Assembly: GCA_000310025.1 (NCBI GenBank)
Contig: FN649741.1
Span: 1,353,474-1,417,473, forward strand
Direction: 5' to 3'
Source: Ectocarpus siliculosus
Lineage: Eukaryota > Sar > Phaeophyceae > Ectocarpales > Ectocarpaceae
Length of the DNA: 64,000 bases
A program made the position numbers and the translations under genes. Shown here piece by piece: positions 1 to 12,300 of this stretch (its first letter is position 1; each line of letters opens with the position of its first letter). Below the pieces are notes generated by a model. That model was not told where the DNA came from. It saw only the letters and a list, made by a program, of their open reading frames with translations, and did not search any database.

Positions 1-1059
1 TTGTGTTCTCGTGTCACTATTGACTGGTGCAACGCGACAAGGTGCTGCATCGAGCTACCAGCGCAACGATCCAGTCTTCGCACGGTGCACATCTGCCTGG
101 AGGCGACCCTGGGGGGACAGGGACTATTCGTCGCGAGTGCTGCTGTTCGCACCTGCCGCATCTGCCTCACAGCTCCCGCAAACACGAGGTACAGTAGGGC
201 AACTAAAGATGAAGCAGGAGCTGTAGTGGCTGACCCCAAGCGTTAGTCGAAGGGAAGGCCCGCATGTATGTGTAGGGGCGAGGGGAGGCGAGTATGTTTT
301 GATGGGGTGGGGCTGTTGTTGGGCATCATAAGTTCTCGAGGACGCAAGAAGGAAACAGTCTGACGCTTTTTTGGTGAATTTAATTCCCTCATGGCCCTCG
401 ACCTGTGCCCACTGGCTCAGTCTCCCTCATCCACCTCTCCGGCGGCCTTCACGTCGACTATCCCATCTTTCATCTTTTAAGTGCAACCGTTGGTCGTTTT
501 ATCGCGCCGCCCTCAGGATTCGTCTTGTCTCTCCGCCCGTCCGTCGTTTGTCTCTCGCACCCCCGCCCCGCGCCTCTGTGTTTGTCTCTCTGTCCCTCTG
601 TCGGTCTCTGTCTGTCTTTCTCCTCTCTCTCTCGCTCTCGCTCTACTTGCTTGTCTTTTGTCTCTTGTCTGTTTCTCCGTCTCTCTCTTTGGGCAGATTC
701 ATCCCGTGTTTCCACTCGATCGCCTGCGTTGACGACGCCACGAACCTGTTGAGGCGACGAGGATCGTGCCCTGTTTGTCGCGAGCCAATCGAGAGTGTGG
801 AAGAGGGCGAGTTCGCACAGGTTTGCGCGCGCGTGCATTCTCCTCCGTGTGACGTTACTGCGTTGGGTGGTGGCTTCATGCGCACGCGCATGCACGTCGT
901 CCATTGTAGTGATATGTTTCGTGTACTGTTGTGCGTTGTGATAGTGATGTACGATATGATTTTTTGGTGTGTTTGTGTCTCATTACTACATATTCCTAAC
1001 CCTCAACGTTATAGGCGCATGGTACCTGTCGTGTCCTTTCAAACAGACCGGCTTCATGA
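1..1059 (+). CDS. RING-finger protein, C-terminal part (probable E3 ubiquitin ligase), 5' truncated
   Basis: Three exons can be joined: <1-188, 697-820 and 1015-1059 (stop TGA at 1057). The first exon ends in CRICLTAPANT plus two bases of an Arg codon, at a GTACAG donor. The second starts after a pyrimidine-rich tract and CAG, and supplies the third base, giving CRIC-x11-C-x-H-x3-C...CPVC across the splice. This is a C-terminal RING of the MGRN1/IAP type, which binds an E2 enzyme for ubiquitin transfer. The sixth zinc ligand, normally Cys three residues after the fifth, is Asp here (CVDD). The last exon adds only about 14 residues, so the RING lies at the extreme C-terminus. Everything upstream is outside the window and the substrate cannot be inferred. 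The RING call is firm; the exact final exon is less so. Confidence 0.72.
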
Positions 1060-3654
1060 TGTACATATTTTCTTTTATACAACCGTCATCGCCAAAGGTG
1101 AACCCGGCGCATCTTTCAAAGGCTATTTCAAGGGATGCGCAGTACGTGTTGAGCACGCTTGTTGTTTCGGTGTCGCTGTTTCCGCGGTCTTGGCGGGCGT
1201 TTCCTGGGCGGCGACCGCCGTTCTTCTTGACAGATTTTCCTCCTTTTCCCGCCATTTCCTTTCAACATTCCCGTGCTGGACTGACTGACTCTCAGTTCGC
1301 AACCCGTCCATGGCGGTATGTCCCGTTTTTTGTGCCCTCTTGGTAGACGTTCGCGCCGCAGCGAGAACGGGAAGCCGCGCCGACAGAAGCGGACGGACGA
1401 GGAGAGGGGCAAGGAGTAGCCGAGCAGAAGGGCGAGGGACACACGGAGGCTGCCGCCGCTTCTTCTGTCGTCCCTGCAATGGTCAACTGAGGATCGCAAG
1501 GTGGATGGCTGGCTTTTTTTTTTCTTCTTTTGAGTGTGGGAGCGTGTGCATGGGCAGAAGCATCGGCTATACCGTCAGCACTGCCGCTTTGGGGAGGGGG
1601 GGGGGGGAGAGAGGGAGCGCATCGCGCTTCAGGTGGTGGTCCTTCCGGGACCCCGCGGTTGGTTTGTTTTCTCTCCGCAGAACCCCGCCCGATTTGCGCA
1701 CAACACCCTTGTTGAGGGAGGAGAGATGCGAGAGGGCGTTCGCGCTCCTCCGCCTTGGGTGGGGAAGTTTTCTCGGCATTGGGACGCCGCGGCAGGAGAG
1801 CATGTGAGAGGGACAGAGGCTTTTGTGGGGTATGGTGAGTTGATGTCTGTGCCATCTTATTGTGTGTGCATGGCATTTCGGAGAAAGACTGAGGTGAACA
1901 AGGAGGTAGTTGGTTGTGCTCCCCGCCCGAGGGGTGTGTTTTCACCTCATCGTGGATATGTAGCGTGAGGAACGGGTCGCACGAAAAAGCTGTTAAGGCG
2001 ACTTGTCGTCGTTGTTTTGAGGCTTGGTCCTGCTCAAACAAGTACAAAGGAGGCTTGGCGGTTTTACACCTACCTGCTGGGTTGTGGCGGACCTACAGAG
2101 CAGGCAGGCGTTTGGCGGGCGGTTTCTGGTGTGGCCGCTCCTAGAGAAGGAGTCTAGCTTGTGCTTTTATCCTCCTAAACTTTCGTGTCCCACGTGCGTG
2201 CCAGGCCGTACTTGTGCTTTATGCTTCTATTTGCCGCACTGCATTCGTACGAGACAGATTGTGACGTTTGGTGTAACAAATTTATTATTTCTTTCGGACC
2301 GCAGTCACGGCAGCACCTGCAGCCTGAGTTTCGTTTTGCTTTTGCTGCTTGAGGATCATGTTCTATGTTGAGAGCTCGGCACCCTTGGCATCCATGATAT
2401 CTGCCACACGGCATACACATATAGACGAGCCTTTTTTGGTTGGGTGTTTGTCTGCGTGGTAGTGTGGCAGGGTGTTTTCGACCCTCCGTCACCTGGGTTT
2501 TGCCCATCTGCGGGGTGTAGGGAGAGTAACCCACATGTGGGGCCAACTACACATCGGTGGTATGAGCGTGCCTGTCGCAAGAATTTAGAATGCGTAGAAG
2601 ACCAAGAATTTGCATTGCGCAATTGCAGGCGACGGTAGATGCTACGAATCATGCATTCTCGCTCCACAACCCACGTACTTTCCTCTGTATTTTCGCCGTT
2701 GAGTCATACATTGGGTCGAGTTTATAGCTGTATATCGCCCCCCCCGTGTGCATGTCTCTGTATGATCCGTTCGTTCTTTGGTGGGTCTTGACGGATGACC
2801 ACGTTCGCAGCTGTGCCTGATTTCAGCGTGTGTATGGCCAATCATCGCTCGTCTCGATCTGAGGAGGGCGGCAAAGTTTCCAAAAGGAAGGTTAATTTAA
2901 TTTAGAGAGCACAGGTACCACGCCAGTTGTATTTTTCGAGCCCTGTTCTGTGTCGGCGGTGTTGGATGTACACGAGTTGTTTCACGTTGAAAAAATGGCG
3001 ATTCTTTGTACGTAAGCAGCCTTCCATTCAATGCGTTATCGATTGCTGTATCTTATGCGGAACCAGAGTAACGGGGCAATGGTAGCCTATTAGCATCGCT
3101 CCTGCAGTGTGCCTCGTGGTGTTTTTGCTTTCATGTAAGAGCCTGATAGATCTGTCCTTCGTTGTTGCATACCAAAATTACCTTTGTTCTTATTACATTC
3201 TAGAATCGTGTTAAGAAATGCAGGTGTTACCGTATTCTTGATGGTTCTGGAGGAATGGTGTTCTTTGTTCTCATTTTTAAACCAGCACGACGCCGCGTCG
3301 GTTTCCTCGACTGGCCATTCTCTGTCTGGAGAGCCAACCCCGGAGGAGCGTCATCGAGCCCTCGCGGGGTTATTGTGCAGGGTGGTAGTTTGGCCCTCGC
3401 TGTTTTTTTGTTAAATATCATTGCTCCGGACACTATTTCCCGATTTCACTTGAGCGGCGGTACCCGTTATTCGAAGCACAGCTGTACTTCAAGTTCAGGC
3501 TTTTGTCGCGTTGATCAGCATGACGCACGATTTTGTTATCCATTTTACACATATGCTGCCGCCAAAGTTTGAGTTTTGTGTGTTTACGACGGGAAAACTT
3601 TCGAAGGTTGTTCCAGGAAAAATATTTCGAAGAGGTTGTTTTTTCCCAAATCAG
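1060..3654. other. Convergent intergenic region (3' flanks of the RING and kinase genes)
   Basis: No supported gene. The region lies between two convergent stop codons and should hold both 3' untranslated regions. It is T/G-rich on the plus strand. A 251-codon minus-strand open frame at 2047-1292 is proline-, serine- and histidine-rich low-complexity sequence with no recognisable domain. A shorter minus-strand frame starts at an ATG at 1255 and overlaps the last RING exon in antisense. Neither has an exon structure I can support. A G-homopolymer sits near 1600. Confidence 0.6.
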
Positions 3655-6600
3655 TCACTTTTTGTCCCTGTGGGCTTGACGGGGAGGTGCGGGTCTCCCG
3701 CTGGCGTCGCCAAAAACAGCCCGGTACGCCCGGTGTTGCGCTAGCCCGGCTTCCCGATACGCCCGGAACGATGCATCATCCGGCGTGTGCACGGCTGTTA
3801 GGGCCGGCGCAGTGCGCATCTCTTGGCTCGAGCTCCATGCCTCCCCCGCCGCTGCGGGCCCTGCTTCCAGCAGCGAGCCAGGCACCGCCGACGCCTGCCG
3901 CAGGGCTTCGCTCTCCAGGGAGGAGAGGATGACGGCGACACCCAGCGACGTTTCCTCCGTCGCGCCGGACGCCCGGACCGTCCTGCCCAGGGAATCCGCG
4001 AGCATCTTCCGCCAGAACGGCGAGGCCGCGAAAGCGTTGCCGCTTGTCACGACCTCGGCGTCTTCGTGGTCCCGAACCAACGCGCCGGCGGAAGAGGCCT
4101 CGGGTTCGTGCTCGCTTGAGCTCGAGCCTTTCATGCTGCCGCCGTCCGTGAGGTCTTTCATGAGGTCTACGATCGCGGCCAGCCTCAAGCAGACCGACTC
4201 GAGCCCCGCACGTACGAGTTGCGGGCGTGTGGTGGACCGCCGGAGCCCGAAGATGCACGCCGTTGCGTCGTCGTTGTATCCTGGTGAGCGCTCTCCGGAA
4301 AAGAAGGGCAGGACCTGCGGGGTGGTAGATAAACACCAGCGCGGATAGGAGGAAAGTCGTGTTCGAGGTGACCTAAGCCCCGCGGCAGTAGTGGTAGTGA
4401 TCATGCGTAAGGCCCGAGGGATCGCGTATGATTGCGTGGAGCTTCCACTGACTCTTTGTCGTTGCTGCACTCCACGATACGCGCCCACAAAAGTCATGGT
4501 TTAGGAGGAGTGATGATCGGTACCCCTCCGCCCGGCAATGAATGAACGCAGTGGGACGGGGTCTGCTGCCAGACCCGGACCGAGAGCCAATCAGCAGCGT
4601 CACCGAGATATTTGACACTTGAACTCACCGTCAAGCCGTGGCTGGCCGGGGGCATGCGCTCCGCTTCCTCCATCACCCCCGCCATGTCTTCCCCGGGGGC
4701 CAACGCCAGCGTGCTGCGGAGCCACTCGAACACCGAGCCGCCGTCCGTCAACGCCCCGCCGAGCACGGCCCTGTGTCGGTCCACCCGGTAGCACCAGAGC
4801 CCCCTCGGAACGTGACACAACGCGTCGTCTGCCGGAACCGCTTCGTCGACCCCAACTGTGGATGCCCCCACTGCTACCCTCGCCGCCGCCGGGGCAGGCT
4901 CTTTCCCTTCCATGCGAAGCACGACCCTGGCAGCCGCGCTGGTGCCGATCGTAACGGCGATCTTACGGGATGTTTCGTCACACCTGTGTGCGACGTGAGG
5001 GGGTGGTAACGACCATTGCCAGCGCGCAAGGCACGAGCAGGGTTTGCGGTGGCGTATTTGTCGGGTTGTCCCAGGTCGGTTTGGTTCTACAGCAATTTAA
5101 ACCAGTTTTCCACCGCAGCTCCTTGTCTCCGATCTGCCTCCGCAAAGCCACCCCAAATCACCTCGTCCTGAAAACGAATCGCTCGCCTATCACAAGGCAG
5201 AAAAGAGGGACTTCGAAACAGACACTACTGCTGTAGTCTAGTGCTACGATACCGCGTGTACCGACTTCAGCGGTACGCACCCCGAGCCCAGGCAGGCCGC
5301 CGCGCCATCCCCGAGTCCCAGTCGGATCGATGCTCCGTCAAGCTCCGGCCATCGCTTCAGAGTGGCTCCACTTGCGCCTGCTTGCAGGTCGCCGATGTCC
5401 GCCAACCGCGGCAACGCCGAACAGTCGAATCCGGCCTCTCTGAGGACGGAGAGAGTGGGAGTGTCCCACTGAAAACGGCGCGAGTACCGGGTGGGTGGGA
5501 GAGGGCAAGGTTGTGTTGTGAGCGGTATGTGTGGGTACACAGTTTGAGCAACCATACGCATGCGCCCACAGCCGTTCTCGTGCCCCCACCCCACCCAAGC
5601 GCTCTTATCTCTTTACCTCCAGTTTCCGTAGATCCAGCATACCCGTCCAAGAGGCTTCCGAGTAGCTCACCGGGGCGCTCCTCAAGCAACACCACCTAGC
5701 GGCGATGAGACTTGGCAGGGTCTGCCAAACCTTCACATATGACCGCTGCGGCGACCGCAACCGCCGCTGATTCGAGTCCCCCTTCTTCACCCTCTCCCTC
5801 GTCGGCGTCGCCACCGTTCCTGCCGTCGTCGGTTCCTGGAGCCAACGCAGCAGCTGGGCCGGTGCGTAGGAAACATGCGTCCGAGCGCCCGTTCGCCGCC
5901 GTGCCTCCTCCAGGCCGCCCTTCCCCCCTCTCCCCATTCTTTCGAGGGACTTCCGCAACCGTCTCACCACGTCCTCCTCCCCGGAGCAGTCACCGGCGGG
6001 GGAGTCTTTGGAAGAACCGCCGCCTGCGGGTGGAGGTGGAGACGGGGATGGACCACAAGAAGTACCGGAGCTTCCGGCGTAGGTGAAGACCGGGGTGCAT
6101 GGCTTTCCGCTGGCGTTGACACCGACCAGGTTCATGCCGAAACACGCGAAGCCGACGGCTATCACGGCGTGCGCCACCTCTCGAGCGCGGAGTTCGCTGC
6201 GCACAGGCAGCGTAGACGGGGTGGCGTGTGTACAGCGCAACAAGGCGGTGAGTCGAGGGGACACTTGAGGCGCGGAGGAGACAACACTATGTATAGTGCC
6301 GGTAAAACCTGGACACATACAACTATACATACCGGCGCTACACAGTGCCCACTATACTGCATGTGCAGTCAGTGTGTGTGATAATTTTTTTGTAATGATT
6401 GCTACTACAGATAATAATCCCTACACACACACGTACGTCTAAGTATGTATTATTGTATGTATTGTATGTATTTGTTTTTACCCTACGATACTAACCCAAT
6501 ACAAAAAGGAATACAAGGTTCCCCTGCGGGAGGCATATTACGTGATATATGTAGCAAGCAAACAGTTTTCCATTCGAGAGTAAGGTGCATGCCTGTATCG

Positions 6601-8335
6601 AGGCAGTTTCCTGCCGCTGTGCGGTGGACAAGACGCCACGGTACCGGAGTGAGTACATTTTCCGTCACATGGATGCCCACACCTTATCCCTCGCTTTGAT
6701 CGTGGGCAGAAGCGGTTAGGAATAAATCGGGCTGCCGGCTGCCTCCAATGACCCTTGCCATAACAGGGAGGAGAGTTACTACCATTAGTTTACGAACGGT
6801 AAAGCGTCAGCCCTCCCCTCCCCCCTCCAACACGAAATTGAGAATTGTCGACCGCAGGTCTGACTCGGTTGCTTCATTTACTCCGAGAACCTTGGGAACC
6901 GTATTGTACGTAGCACAGGCATTCAAAATCCGTGGCGTGACAAATATTGGCGCGAGGGAAGATGTTGTGGAAATAGTCGTAAGAGTTCCACATCAAAGGA
7001 GGATCGCCTATTTTAGACGGTACCCCGCAAATATTTGTGGTCTAAATACAATCAGTAGTTCCTTAGTCGGTCGGAGGGCTTCCTATTGGAGCATGTGGTG
7101 CATACTACTGCTGTTGTGTAAATCTCAGGAGGTCCCGAAGAATGCATAAGATACCACACCCCCTGTACGGATTTTCAAAGCTCGAATACTCCACGACATA
7201 CAGGATGACATACAAATACACGTTTTCGGGAAGCTCTCGACGAGACGCATCCAATATCACATACTTTGGCACGGCCACTCTGAAGGCGTTGAAAAACGGT
7301 CCAGGGGTGTGGTATCTTACGCAACACACGGTATTGTACGCACTCCAAGGGTAAGATCTCGCTGATTTTGAAAATAAAACATCCTGGAGTCATGATGGGC
7401 ACCACGGTTCTCTTTGTTGTAAGGGGACATGTCGAGGCTACCGTTTCGAGTGCGAGAGAGATGCTGATGCCACGCTGTCGAGCAGGAGAAGGTCAAGAAC
7501 ATACCGGTTCGGCACCCGATGTAGTTCCGCCGCACATGCTCGCTACACATCGCTCTGTTGTCTATTGCCTTGACCGTCTGACTTGCGTCACGGCTTCTTC
7601 GTGTTACATCAGGGTGGCTCCTCCACTTCGCGCAAAGGGTTACCCGGTTGAAAGCAGTGGGTAAGGTGTCATCGATGTACTGGGTTGCGGACGCAAACAA
7701 AGGCCCTGTTTGACAAGAACCTACCATGGATGAATTGCACCGTCGAGCAGAGAGTTCTAAGCAGAACATGAACACACATGCAGCAAAGCAGCTGTCGAAA
7801 CGTCTAAACTAAAGATCTTAGAGATTTGGTGATCTCCTTCTTCACTCCGACGCAAAAGTCACACAAGATGTACCGCCACAGCAGCGTCTTCCGTGCACGA
7901 CCAACATCTGTGTGTGCATGGCAGCTCAGAAAGTGTCTCCTCTCACCCAAAGCATTTGTCCACCGCGTCATCAACGAGCGAGATCACTTGTTCCGCATTG
8001 GCCGTGCCGTCTTCCTTCACGATGGCATGCTTGAGTTGCACAGCGCAGCCGGGCACGAGCACCGGCGGAGATCCCACCGTGTAGGCCGAGCACCTTACAG
8101 AAGAGCTGCCGATATCGACTGCCAGGAGCACTCGCACGCCACGCCGCACGATGCTCTTTGCCCGAGCTACCCGACTTGCCCGCCTCCGCTCTCGGGTCAA
8201 TGCGGCGGTTGCTACGGCAAGCACGGAGAGAGCTCCTGCCATGGCTGCCACAGACCTGCCAGTGGTGTGGGACGGCCTCATCGTACAACGCGGGTTTGCC
8301 GTTTCGCCGTGACTCGCTTGGAAAGTTGTATGCAC
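3655..8335 (-). CDS. FGGY-family carbohydrate kinase, gluconokinase-like
   Basis: Five exons join with matching phases: 8335-7947, 6196-5617, 5468-5281, 4983-4629 and 4314-3655, for about 723 residues (705 if the second Met, at 8281, is used). Family landmarks appear in order: the N-terminal phosphate motif VDIGSSSVR, VGFACFGMNLVGV, SYAPAQLLRWLQ, YSEASWTGMLD (the region of the family's catalytic Asp), LGLGDGAAACLGSGC, VTIGTSAAAR, GLWCY, GGALTDGGSVFEWLR, LPFFSGERSPGYN and VVTSGNAF. These match the bacterial-type gluconate/xylulose kinase family, which phosphorylates sugars or sugar acids with ATP. The substrate is inferred (gluconate best fits GLWCY and GERSPG). It is longer than usual (~500 aa) because of an N-terminal extension with a short hydrophobic run (AGALSVLAVATAA) followed by Arg-rich sequence, possibly an organelle or secretory signal, and a Ser/Glu-rich insert in the last exon. 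Intron 1 is 1.75 kb. Confidence 0.9.
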
Positions 8336-9319
8336 GGATGGTGAAGCTTCGGTGAAGTGTGTGGGTCACGACACCTCCCCCAACCCCAAATGTAACATCC
8401 AAAAACGGGGATCGTTGGAAAAAAAAAAGAAGAAAATAAATACACCGATGGTTCAGGTTTCGTAACTCCGCGGAATCCCGCTGAGCAAGATACTGTATAA
8501 TGACAGGTCCGTGGCTCCATCCGTAGGGCGTTCGACAATGATTGCCTTGCTTAGGCCCTGGGATCTGGGTTAGGAAATAAATCTGGAAGAGCTCTTGAGG
8601 CTATCCCATGCCTGTGTGTGTGTGTGTGTTTTTTTTATAGCACCTGTCTGTTTGTGTTGTTATTATTATCGTCGACCGCGATAGCTAAAACAACCGGCTG
8701 CGCACCTCTCCTGCACCTGTGTGTGTTTTTATTACTAGCATCGACCGCGCTAACCGGCTGACCAATGAAAAGACGGCGGTCTCAGTGCGGTTGAAATGTG
8801 TGAGTGTTTTTTTCTCTCTCTAAACATCATCTACAGCAGCAGCACTCTACTGCTCTTTCTTCGGTTGGTGTCGTTTTGTCATGTTCGTTTTGACTAGGTC
8901 ACGTTCCATCATTTTTTCGTTCGCTACGATCTGCACAGACAGCCTGCTCATAAGGCAACGGCGCACAGTGAGAGAAGCCAGCAAACACAAAGAAGGTGAC
9001 TGACCGGGGCGGATGCATACCCGAGGGATCCGCCGCGACTGCGGTTTATCCGATCCGAACCCAACCCTTGTCGTTGCTCCTGGTTCAAAGTTCGACGCCT
9101 AGAGAAAGAAAGCCATGCCTACATAATGCTGAGGATGTGAATGCTAGGGATCTTAGCGTGGATGCCGTACAGTATCAATCGAACAAGCGTCAAGATGTAA
9201 CGAATCTATGTACGCAACCTCCACGTACGTCAAACAACCATTGGTCTTTTCATGAGTTCTTGTCAACACCTACATAAAACAACTAGATTGCACCCACCGT
9301 GGCCAAATGTACGAAGCAG
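8336..9319. other. Intergenic region between CFAP58 3' end and the kinase 5' end
   Basis: About 1 kb without a supported gene. It should contain the CFAP58 3' untranslated region and the kinase promoter. A (GT)n run lies at about 8611-8630. The segments around 8640-8700 and 8715-8760 repeat each other loosely (CACCTGT...TTATTA...TCGACCGCG...AACCGGCTG), a small diverged tandem duplication. Confidence 0.5.
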
Positions 9320-12300
9320 TCACGCTTCAACGGCAACGGCAGGAGGGTTATCTAACGCCTGGGGCTCTTGTGTTCTATCCCCCTCAAGGATATGCTTACT
9401 ATCCGGAATCGTGCTGCTACTATTCCCCTTCTCATCCTGCGACAGTGGCGGCATACTGTCGGCGCTAGCTTTCGCCGCAACGGGCGAGGACGAGTCCCAC
9501 GTGTTCCCGGTAAGGTTTATGGTCTCATCGCTCCCACTCCCTCCCTGCTTCATCTTGCTGCGCCTCTGATCGGCGACCCAGCGCTGTCGCAGCGCGCGCA
9601 TTGCCTCGTTGGCGGCCTCGATATCGGACTTGAAGAGATCGACCTGCTGCTTGTACATGCCCAGTTCGGCCTCCATGGCCCTCATCTGCTTCACCTGTCG
9701 TGGTTGAACCGTCCAATAGGGTTAAGGTAGAGAACGAGAGTTTGCGAGGAAATGTTCTTCCCCTCCTGCTACTGTGACGCAGTACTCGGGCGTTTACTGC
9801 ATCTACTTGTAATGAAGGCGCTTTGTGGTGCTCTCTGCAATCAATCGAGACCACTCTTTCGCAGATCCAGATGGTTTCCACACAACCATCCTTGCCACCA
9901 TCACTACTCATGCCACTGTCTGCATGGGTCGAATGAATACTGCGTGGTTACATTCACCGACAATATACCTAGGTTGTTTGGGATGTTAGCGGGTAGATAT
10001 CCAAACTAATTTAAGGCAGTTTTCGGCGCAAAGTCAGCCAGCCCAATGCGTGTACAAACGTAGGAGCCATATCTACGTAGCTTGAAGAAGTCTAACTCAG
10101 ACGAAGGGGTTCATATCTGTGCACCCACCACAGCGGTACATGTTCTCTTTCTACGGGGGATGATGTCTAACTCTAGCGGCAGCATTCGTGTTGTGCTGCA
10201 ATACCTTGTGCTTCAAGTTCTCTTGGTAGACCGCGAGCTGCTCCGCGACTTCAGGTCCCGGCTGCCGCCCTAGGATAGTCTTCAGCTCAATATACAGCTT
10301 CTCCTGGGGGTATCAGTTACACCGCAAATCCGTGCAGCGAAGAAATTATAGTACTAGTCCAAGGCGTGCATCTGATTGTTGTCGTCTCGATCAAGTGAGA
10401 GACGCCGCTCAACCCCTCATCCTTGCAGAAGTGAGCAGGGACAACGTTTGTGTGCCTCAAGGCTAGCCAAGCTGGAATGCGAAACTAGTTGCACACGCAC
10501 ACCGAACGCTAACTACGGTGGGCGCAATTCAGACAACCTAGCTTGCGCTGTACGTCAACGACCATGACTGCATTCCAATCGCCGTTGTTCCAACACTTCA
10601 CCGTTGCTGGCACGTGTGCTTACCTTTTCCTGAATGAGCAGGTCTTTCTTCACCGCACTCTCCGTTTTGGACACGAGGTTGCGTTGCAGGGACTGGGCTT
10701 TCCTTACCAAGTCGTAGCGTTCGGGGTCCGAGCTCTCTAGCTTTCTCCAGCGGTGTACGTTGAGCGGAAGCTCGAGTTCCTCTACAAGCGCAGTCATCTT
10801 GGCCCGCTCGCGCATCAGGTCCTGGTGGTGGATGTAAGTAGCGGTATCCATCGTTTTCATGATGTCTGTTTTGGTCTGATACAGGTTTGACAAGTTGCCT
10901 CCTCAAATGAACGCATTGTAGGACGGTCCGTACCAGGAGCGGGAAGCGCTTGCAAGCTCGTACATTCGAGGCAACGAATTGTTCAACTCCGCTCGCTTTG
11001 AGATATATAGATGCATATGCCCTGATGGGAGCTCGTCAGCCAGAGAGGCAAGACCGTAGGGCAGGTAGAAGTGGCGTGCCAATGAGATGGCAGCAAAAGC
11101 GGACGAGGACCCAAGAGAAAAAATAAATCAAGGCTTCCTCTTGATTTGTTCCTGGATTGTACGCCTTTCGAGGACGACTGCTGGGTATTGCCGGCGCGCG
11201 GAGGCGAATCGATTTATTGATCCTATTTCCGTCCCTCCCTTGTTCTCCCCACTGCCTCCCTCCCGGTAACCCAACCAAACCAAACCACATTCTCCCCTGC
11301 TCCACTCCTACCCCACTCATCCTGTCGTTCGCGTGCTTCACCTTCTCTAGTTTGTTCGACGCTGTCGTGAGCTCGTTCAGGTCTCCCGCCTGCTCGAGAA
11401 GCGTTGAGACCAAATTGGCGACACCGGCGTCATATTCGAACAATACGATCGTACTGAATTAGTCAACTGGCAGCATTCATACTACAGTCAAGTCGGTGTG
11501 GCTGCCGCGCTACCGTGAGATTTCGAGGTTTAGTACACATCTTCACACGCTGTACAACAAGGGTCTCACGAGTTTTAATGGTCACGTTTCGTCTAAGCAC
11601 TTGTACTTGACCTGGTTTGTTTGTCTATCTCGCACAGACAATAAGCCAAAGGGGAACTAACGGACAGAAAACGAAGGGATGCGCATACAAACAACCACAG
11701 GGGAGAAAGCGACCAAAAGACACACAACTTCAACACGAACAAATGCTAGCAAAACGAATGTTTTCTTTCTCTTGATCTTTCCATTTCGTTCCTCAGCGAT
11801 TGTGGTGTTAAAAAAAAAAAACTCGGAAAGGTCTTGGCAGGCAGTGGACCAAAACCCAGCGCGTGGTTTACCTGCGACATCGACGACACCAGGTCTTTCT
11901 CCATGGACTTGATCTGCCCTTCCAGGTCCATGATGGTGTCCAGCAGCTGTTGGTAACGTACCTGGCACAAACATCCCATTCGAGGCAGAAAGCACGACAC
12001 ATGCGCGCACCACAGCATGTTTACACGCCCCGAAATGACGCAAGGCGGGTATGTTTCCATGACAACACAAAACAACGCCCCGTCTCCACTTTTGAGAACG
12101 AACGAAGAAGTGCCGAAGTGGTTTCGATAGGTTGTAAGGTGCGAACCCTTTGAAATAAGCGTCCGTCGACATGCAACAACGACCTTGAGAGAACAACACT
12201 ATGGTGTATGGAATGAATAACTGGGGTTTTGTTGAACCCACCTCCCCCTGGTGCAGACTCGAGGTTTGGATCCGTATCTTGTCGTACAGCACGGACAGCT

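Noticed and set aside
986-1255. Minus-strand frame beginning MAGKGGKSVKKNGGRRPGN
   Set aside because: It has a real ATG and a possible donor, but overlaps the last RING exon in antisense, and no downstream exon or domain could be found.
1292-2047. 251-codon minus-strand open frame
   Set aside because: Low-complexity Pro/Ser/His content, no domain and no splice pattern; it lies in 3' flank sequence.
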